Assembly (NCBI GenBank): GCA_001803705.1
Contig: MHDY01000062.1
Location: 1 to 11,045 of the forward strand
DNA: 11,045 nucleotides
Origin: Nitrospirae bacterium GWC2_56_14
GTDB taxonomy: Bacteria; Nitrospirota; UBA9217
Reading direction: 5' to 3'
A model generated the notes under the pieces. That model searched no databases and was not told the origin of the DNA. It saw only the letters and a program-made list of their open reading frames with translations. The position numbers and the translations under genes are program-made. Below are positions 6,263 to 11,045 of this stretch, piece by piece (position 1 is the first letter of the stretch; each line of letters starts with the position of its first letter).

Positions 6263-9200
6263 ATGGCCGACAAGGTTGAGCTTAATCACGCGTCGATCGA
6301 CGATCTGGAAAAAGTACCCGGCATCAGCCGTTCGCTGGCCGGGCGAATCATCGCCACACGGGAGCGTATGGGAGGCTTCGCCAGCCTCGATGCCCTGCGT
6401 GAAATCAATGGAATCGATGCCGAGCTGTTCGAGGTGCTGAAGGAGCACCTCACCGTCGATGGCACTATTGCACGGGAAAAGACGCAAATGGTCCGCGTCG
6501 ATCTGGATCCGCAGTCGAATCATCAGGGCGCTTACGCAGGCTACAAGGTATCTGCCGAATTGACCGCGCTGACCCTCCTGCTCGGCACCACGGAACAGGT
6601 GGCCGTACCCTATGCCATCACTGCCGATGCGTCTGCCGATGGGGATGCCGTTCTTACCCTGCCGGATGATACGGCGATCCAGGGTGTGATCCGCTTTACC
6701 GCACGCAGCCCCGATGGTCAAATAGTGGCAGGTGACGGGAAAACACCCGAAGATTTGGGAGATACGCTGGCATTACCGGTCGAACCACTGGGGCTGCCCA
6801 CCACACGGCCTGCCGATAATCCCGGTTTCAAGCAGCCGGTCAAACTGCGCGGACGGGTGATCGACCGCGCGGGACGGGTTCAGTTGGCCGGTAAACAGGT
6901 AATAGTCTGGACCGCCACGGTGGACGAGCCGCAGGATACGGATTTTGTCGCGGTGATGGTGGCCGAAACCGGCGCAGCCGGTTATTTCTCCGGCGCCTAT
7001 CCGCTGGGGACCTTCGCTGCCGCCCACGCCACCGTCGCGCTCGATCCTCCCCAGGCTGTGCCGATTCACCTGAGGGATGACGGCACGATGCCATCGGATG
7101 TGATTCTGGTTGTCGATGCTCCGGCCCGGCTTCCCGATGAGCAGGGAAGAGATGAGGAAACGCCGCGCAACCCCGATGCCGCCGACCTGGTCAATGGGGT
7201 CTTCAGCGCGGACATCGGACAGGGACGCTGCGTGGACTTCACCCGCCCCGACCGGACCCTTCAGGAATTTTCCTACAGCTATGTGGTGCGCACCACCGAA
7301 CCGGTGGTCAAGAGTATGACCCTGGCCGAACCGAAGCGTATCCCGCCGTCGGTGCTGAACGAAATCATCAAGCTCGCAAACCTCTCGCTGGTTGAGGAAA
7401 AGAACGACAACCCGGTCCTCCTCCGTTCTACCGCAAACCGTGCAGCCGCGGCGGTCGAAAATCTGGAACTGCATGCCGACGAATGGCGCAAGACGGTCAC
7501 CAATCCAGAGAAAGTCACTGCATCCTCAATCCTCGAGGTGGCCAAAACGAGTAAATTCAAAGATATCATCCATGCCCTCGACACCTCCCTGGCCGCGGCG
7601 CCGGAGCGGACGCCGCTCAGCTGCCGCAACGGGATCGACTGGGACCATTCCGCGACGATCCATCAGGCGTGTACGGTCGCCCACGGGCATCTGCTGCGCT
7701 TCAAGCAGGAATGGATTGCCGATGGGTATTCCATGGGCCGGCTGCTCTACAGCCTGCCGCTCGCTCCAGGGCAGAAGAAGCAGATCGCCGTGCTCGACTG
7801 GGAACGGCGCGAATCGGCAATCCGCGAGGAATCGCTTGAAGAGACCGAGAGTCTGCAGGCGACCCTTTCACGGGACCGTGACATCGGTGAAATGGTCAAT
7901 TCGGTACTAAGCGAGAGCTCGCGGGGCGGATCATGGGCGAAATCCAGCGCCGTGGGTGGCGGCCTCGGCATCGGCGCAATCGTCGGCCCGGTGGGGGGCC
8001 TGCTCGGCGTTGCCGGCGGCAGAAGCAAGGCCAGTTCGGAAGCATGGCAGAACTCCTCCCGCAGTGTGTCTGCGGACAGCCTGCAGACCCTGCGCGACCG
8101 CACCTCCCAGGCAGCGGCGGCCATGCGTGCCCAACGTTCCACGGTCATCCAGACCGTCACCCAGGGGGAGCGGGTCGCGGTGACTACCGAATCGGTGGCA
8201 AATTACAACCACTGCCATGCGATGACGGTAGAGTATTTCGAAGTGCTCCGCCATCTGATCGTGCGCCAGCGGCTCACCGACGTGCAGGAGTGCCTTTTCG
8301 TCCCGCTGCAGATGTCCCTCTTTGATCGTGCCAAGGCGCTGCGCTGGCGGAACACCCTCAAGCCGGTCATGCCCCAGCGCGCCCTGCGTGCCGGTTTTGA
8401 CGCCCTCGAACGTATAGACAACAATTACGCTGGGAGCGACATGCCAACCGGCGCCTATGCCGACGAGCAGCTCGATTACCTGGAAGGGGAGCTGACAATA
8501 CGCTTTCAGCTCGCCCGGCCGCGGGACGATGATCAGGACGATTTCAACCCGGCCAGTTGGAACTGGATGGGACTGCTGCTGCCGATGCTCAATCCCCAGG
8601 AACTGTACCGGAACTTCCTCAAGGGGCAGGCGCTCAAGGACCGCATCTTCCTGGAGCAGCTCGGACCGCGCATCGCCAGTGCATTTGTGGATCTGATGAA
8701 GGTCTCCTGGGTAGACAACAACGATGTGGAGCATCCGCTGCCGGTAGATCCGACCCTGTTGTCCAACTTCAGCAACGACACCCGGCTGGCGGTTTCGCTG
8801 CGCCTGGCAGGTGCGCTGCCGCCGGTGGCGCGCAAGGACATCAAGTTCATCAAGATCAGCGAATTCGCCTTTCCTGGCATTCCTTTCTTCAATGTACTGC
8901 CGGCCGGTTCTCGGGTCATCGTCGATGGCGGACAGATCTCCTATCGCACCAAGTATTCCTCGGGCTATCTCTTCCGTAGCGGCCGCATCGCCAATGATCT
9001 GACCGGGTCGGACTCCGTGCGCATCTATACGCCGCTTACCCGCGAGGAACTGCGCAAGCCGCGCGAAGAGGACAAGGAGCTGGCGCGGCGCCTGCTCGAT
9101 CATCTCAACGAGAACCTGGAACGTTGTCACCACGAACTTTGGAAGCAGACGAGCGAGGATCGGCGGTTCATGCTGCTGGACGGCTTTGAGGCTCCCAACA

Positions 9201-11045
9201 GCGGCGGCCGCAGCATCGCCTCGGTGGTGGAGAACACGCTGATCGGCATCGTCGGCAACTCCCTGGTCATGCCGGTGGCGCGCGGCTTCCACCTCGATCC
9301 GACCTACAACCAGGATGTGGAGAATCCCATCGACCTGCTGGAACACTACCAGCCGAACACGCCGATCGAACCGGTGCGCGTGGCCATTCCGACGCGGGGT
9401 GTGTATGCAGAGGCGGTGATGGGAGCCTGCAATTCCTGCGAACGGAAGGAAGAAGAACGCTTCTGGCGCTGGGAAGAGTCCCCGATTCCGGACAATCCGC
9501 CGGCCATCCAGCCGGTCAGCACCGAAAGCCGGGCAACCCAGCCGCCCGACCTCACGGCAAAGGATCTCCCCGCACCGATCATCGCCATGCAGAATGCCCC
9601 GGCGGCCCCCGATCCAACCGGTCTGGCGAGTGCAATGACCCTAATCGGCCAGTCAGGCCTGTTCAAGGACATCACCGGCCTAGAAGGAAATCAGAAGAAC
9701 GCAGCGGCCGCGCTGCAGAGCGCCTTCGACACCGCCCAATTCTTCGGTGGCAAGGCAGCGGATCTGGCACTGCAGGCGAGAATGGCGAAGGATATCGACA
9801 AGGCGACACGCACCATCCAGAGCGCCAAGGAGAACGGCCTGATCACCGAAGCCCAGGCGCAGGAACTGACCAAAAATGCGATCAACGGCATGATCGGCGG
9901 CGGCGTGAAAACCGGCGAAGAGGGGAAGCTTACCTCCGTACCGGAGGTCAAGGAGGCGATCCAGCGGGCCAGCGAAGCGCCGGGGGGCGAGATCAACGTT
10001 TCCCGTGCAGATGCAGCGGGACGCGAAAGTCTGGACGTGAAGATTCCGGGACAGGATGTGGGGCGTTCGTGGATTATCGAACCGGCAGACAGGAGAGCCT
10101 GGGCCAATGCCCGCGCCTTCAATCCGAGCGCCACGGGAGGGGACAAGACCGGCACCACCAGGCTGACCGTGCGTACCCGCCCAATTCCCGAAGGGGGCTC
10201 GGTACGCTGGAGCGTGCCGCCGGACAACGTCGGGCGCTACACCCTCAAGGGAGGCGCCAGGGTGCAGAGCGGCCTGACCGTCGACATTACCGGCATCCAA
10301 CCCGGTGTGACCGCGAACAACGTGCCGACCGCGATCGATTTCGATGTGCTGGATGCGGACGGAAATTCGGTGGAAAGCCAGAAATACCCGCTCTGCATTC
10401 CCCAGTTCGTCACGGTCGATGTGGATCCGGCGTTTACCGCCCTGTTAACCGGCTACAGCCTGATCGATTTCGAGATTCAGCAGGTGTTGGGCGTTGCGCA
10501 GGAGGTATGCAACTCGATATTGAGGACGGCAAACGTGCGCACGATCTGGCTGCCCCTCGGCGAAACGCTGCCAGCACAGTTCGGGGCGGGACAGCCGGGC
10601 GTGAATATGGTGACCCGCGCCACCCTGCGCGACAGCGGAGGTGTGGCGCTTTACGGGCAGACCCACGGGCCGTTCGGCCCCACCGTCTTCAACGAGAACA
10701 TCGACGTCTTTGCCGGTGCGTTCGATGACCCGGTGTCCGGCAACGCCAACGAAAACCTGGACGAGGTCACCAACCAGGTAGTCTCGCTCCTGATTGGTAC
10801 CGGCATGAGCAGTTCGGTTGAAAAGGATCTGGGAATGCAGATACTGGGGCGGTTGTATGGCGAGACCCTGGCCCATGAAATCGGCCATAGCCTGATCGGG
10901 CGGACCCTGACCAATGCCCCCGCTAACGACCACAACGCAAGCCCGGGTGTGGCGGGCGACCTGATGAACCGGGGGATCGACCGTTCCTTCGAAAACCGTA
11001 CCGGCTGCTCGATCAACGGCGGAAACGTCACTACCCCGATCACCG
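6263..11045 (+). CDS. Giant multidomain protein: HhH, beta modules, glycine zipper, zincin metalloprotease-like end (3' end outside window)
   Basis: At least 1594 codons are open without a stop. The ATG at 6263 is fixed by AAAGGAG eight bases upstream and an in-frame TAG at 6245. There is no signal peptide. Visible regions in order: a ComEA-like helix-hairpin-helix pair (5-65, PGIS and NGID turns); a beta-rich stretch (75-175); a carboxypeptidase-regulatory-like beta module (194-287); a helical section (360-660) with a charged coiled-coil-like part (512-560) and a glycine-rich hydrophobic segment (562-587); a mixed region to 1070 with one CxxC (1056-1059); a Pro/Ala linker (1073-1120); helices with little tryptophan or cysteine (1140-1240); a beta-sandwich-like part (1256-1385); and a zincin-like domain (about 1388 to the edge) with HEIGH at 1538-1542, His1557 and a Met-turn-like GDLMNRG around 1568. 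A peptidase activity is inferred from HEIGH only. I recognise no named family for the whole. It could be a secreted or phage-tail-like effector, a toxin, or a structural protein. Confidence 0.88.
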   Translation, partial: MADKVELNHASIDDLEKVPGISRSLAGRIIATRERMGGFASLDALREINGIDAELFEVLKEHLTVDGTIAREKTQMVRVDLDPQSNHQGAYAGYKVSAELTALTLLLGTTEQVAVPYAITADASADGDAVLTLPDDTAIQGVIRFTARSPDGQIVAGDGKTPEDLGDTLALPVEPLGLPTTRPADNPGFKQPVKLRGRVIDRAGRVQLAGKQVIVWTATVDEPQDTDFVAVMVAETGAAGYFSGAYPLGTFAAAHATVALDPPQAVPIHLRDDGTMPSDVILVVDAPARLPDEQGRDEETPRNPDAADLVNGVFSADIGQGRCVDFTRPDRTLQEFSYSYVVRTTEPVVKSMTLAEPKRIPPSVLNEIIKLANLSLVEEKNDNPVLLRSTANRAAAAVENLELHADEWRKTVTNPEKVTASSILEVAKTSKFKDIIHALDTSLAAAPERTPLSCRNGIDWDHSATIHQACTVAHGHLLRFKQEWIADGYSMGRLLYSLPLAPGQKKQIAVLDWERRESAIREESLEETESLQATLSRDRDIGEMVNSVLSESSRGGSWAKSSAVGGGLGIGAIVGPVGGLLGVAGGRSKASSEAWQNSSRSVSADSLQTLRDRTSQAAAAMRAQRSTVIQTVTQGERVAVTTESVANYNHCHAMTVEYFEVLRHLIVRQRLTDVQECLFVPLQMSLFDRAKALRWRNTLKPVMPQRALRAGFDALERIDNNYAGSDMPTGAYADEQLDYLEGELTIRFQLARPRDDDQDDFNPASWNWMGLLLPMLNPQELYRNFLKGQALKDRIFLEQLGPRIASAFVDLMKVSWVDNNDVEHPLPVDPTLLSNFSNDTRLAVSLRLAGALPPVARKDIKFIKISEFAFPGIPFFNVLPAGSRVIVDGGQISYRTKYSSGYLFRSGRIANDLTGSDSVRIYTPLTREELRKPREEDKELARRLLDHLNENLERCHHELWKQTSEDRRFMLLDGFEAPNSGGRSIASVVENTLIGIVGNSLVMPVARGFHLDPTYNQDVENPIDLLEHYQPNTPIEPVRVAIPTRGVYAEAVMGACNSCERKEEERFWRWEESPIPDNPPAIQPVSTESRATQPPDLTAKDLPAPIIAMQNAPAAPDPTGLASAMTLIGQSGLFKDITGLEGNQKNAAAALQSAFDTAQFFGGKAADLALQARMAKDIDKATRTIQSAKENGLITEAQAQELTKNAINGMIGGGVKTGEEGKLTSVPEVKEAIQRASEAPGGEINVSRADAAGRESLDVKIPGQDVGRSWIIEPADRRAWANARAFNPSATGGDKTGTTRLTVRTRPIPEGGSVRWSVPPDNVGRYTLKGGARVQSGLTVDITGIQPGVTANNVPTAIDFDVLDADGNSVESQKYPLCIPQFVTVDVDPAFTALLTGYSLIDFEIQQVLGVAQEVCNSILRTANVRTIWLPLGETLPAQFGAGQPGVNMVTRATLRDSGGVALYGQTHGPFGPTVFNENIDVFAGAFDDPVSGNANENLDEVTNQVVSLLIGTGMSSSVEKDLGMQILGRLYGETLAHEIGHSLIGRTLTNAPANDHNASPGVAGDLMNRGIDRSFENRTGCSINGGNVTTPIT

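Noticed and set aside
6200..7474. Minus-strand open frames of 173 and 233 codons at the start of the giant gene
   Set aside because: They overlap the HhH and beta modules of the plus-strand gene and resemble no protein family.
7931..9346. 471-codon minus-strand open frame
   Set aside because: It is entirely antisense to the giant plus-strand gene, has no recognisable domain or ribosome site, and its composition looks like reverse-complement coding sequence. The plus frame has clear motifs throughout.
1..11045. CRISPR arrays, tRNA or rRNA genes, insertion sequences
   Set aside because: No regularly spaced repeats, cloverleaf-type sequence, rRNA-like stretches, transposase motifs or terminal inverted repeats were seen.

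Overview
The window is GC-rich, gene-dense bacterial DNA with good Shine-Dalgarno sites and compact operons. A CotA-like multicopper oxidase with a Sec signal peptide, an AlkK-like acyl-CoA ligase and this base composition suggest a Gram-negative environmental bacterium, perhaps a Geobacter-type Desulfuromonadota. That placement is an impression from protein style, not a proven assignment.

Layout. (1) 1-320, plus strand: the C-terminal part of a PAP2-type membrane phosphatase, with all three signature motifs. (2) 366-387: a strong GC hairpin between converging genes. (3) 397-2670, minus strand: a secreted three-domain multicopper oxidase with complete copper sites. Its upstream region (2671-2979) holds an AT-rich promoter-like island with an inverted repeat, a 21-bp-spaced direct repeat and a hairpin behind the next gene. 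(4) 2980-6034, minus strand: a likely operon of PaaI-type thioesterase, acyl-CoA ligase and short-chain dehydrogenase. The first two genes are coupled by a TGATG overlap. Together they can activate a fatty or other carboxylic acid to its CoA thioester, hydrolyse acyl-CoA, and oxidise or reduce a hydroxy/keto group. (5) 6035-6262: a divergent intergenic region with a promoter candidate on each strand. (6) 6263-11045, plus strand: one uninterrupted reading frame of at least 1594 codons that runs off the window.

The giant gene is the most interesting item. It starts with a ComEA-like helix-hairpin-helix domain without a signal peptide. Next come two beta-rich modules (one like a carboxypeptidase regulatory domain), a long helical/coiled-coil section with an embedded glycine-zipper hydrophobic segment, a mixed conserved-looking middle, a proline-rich linker, another beta-sandwich-like region, and finally a zincin metalloprotease-like domain with HEIGH and a Met-turn-like LMN. 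I do not recognise this architecture as a named family. The long open frames antisense to it and to the oxidase are best read as shadows of GC-rich coding sequence.
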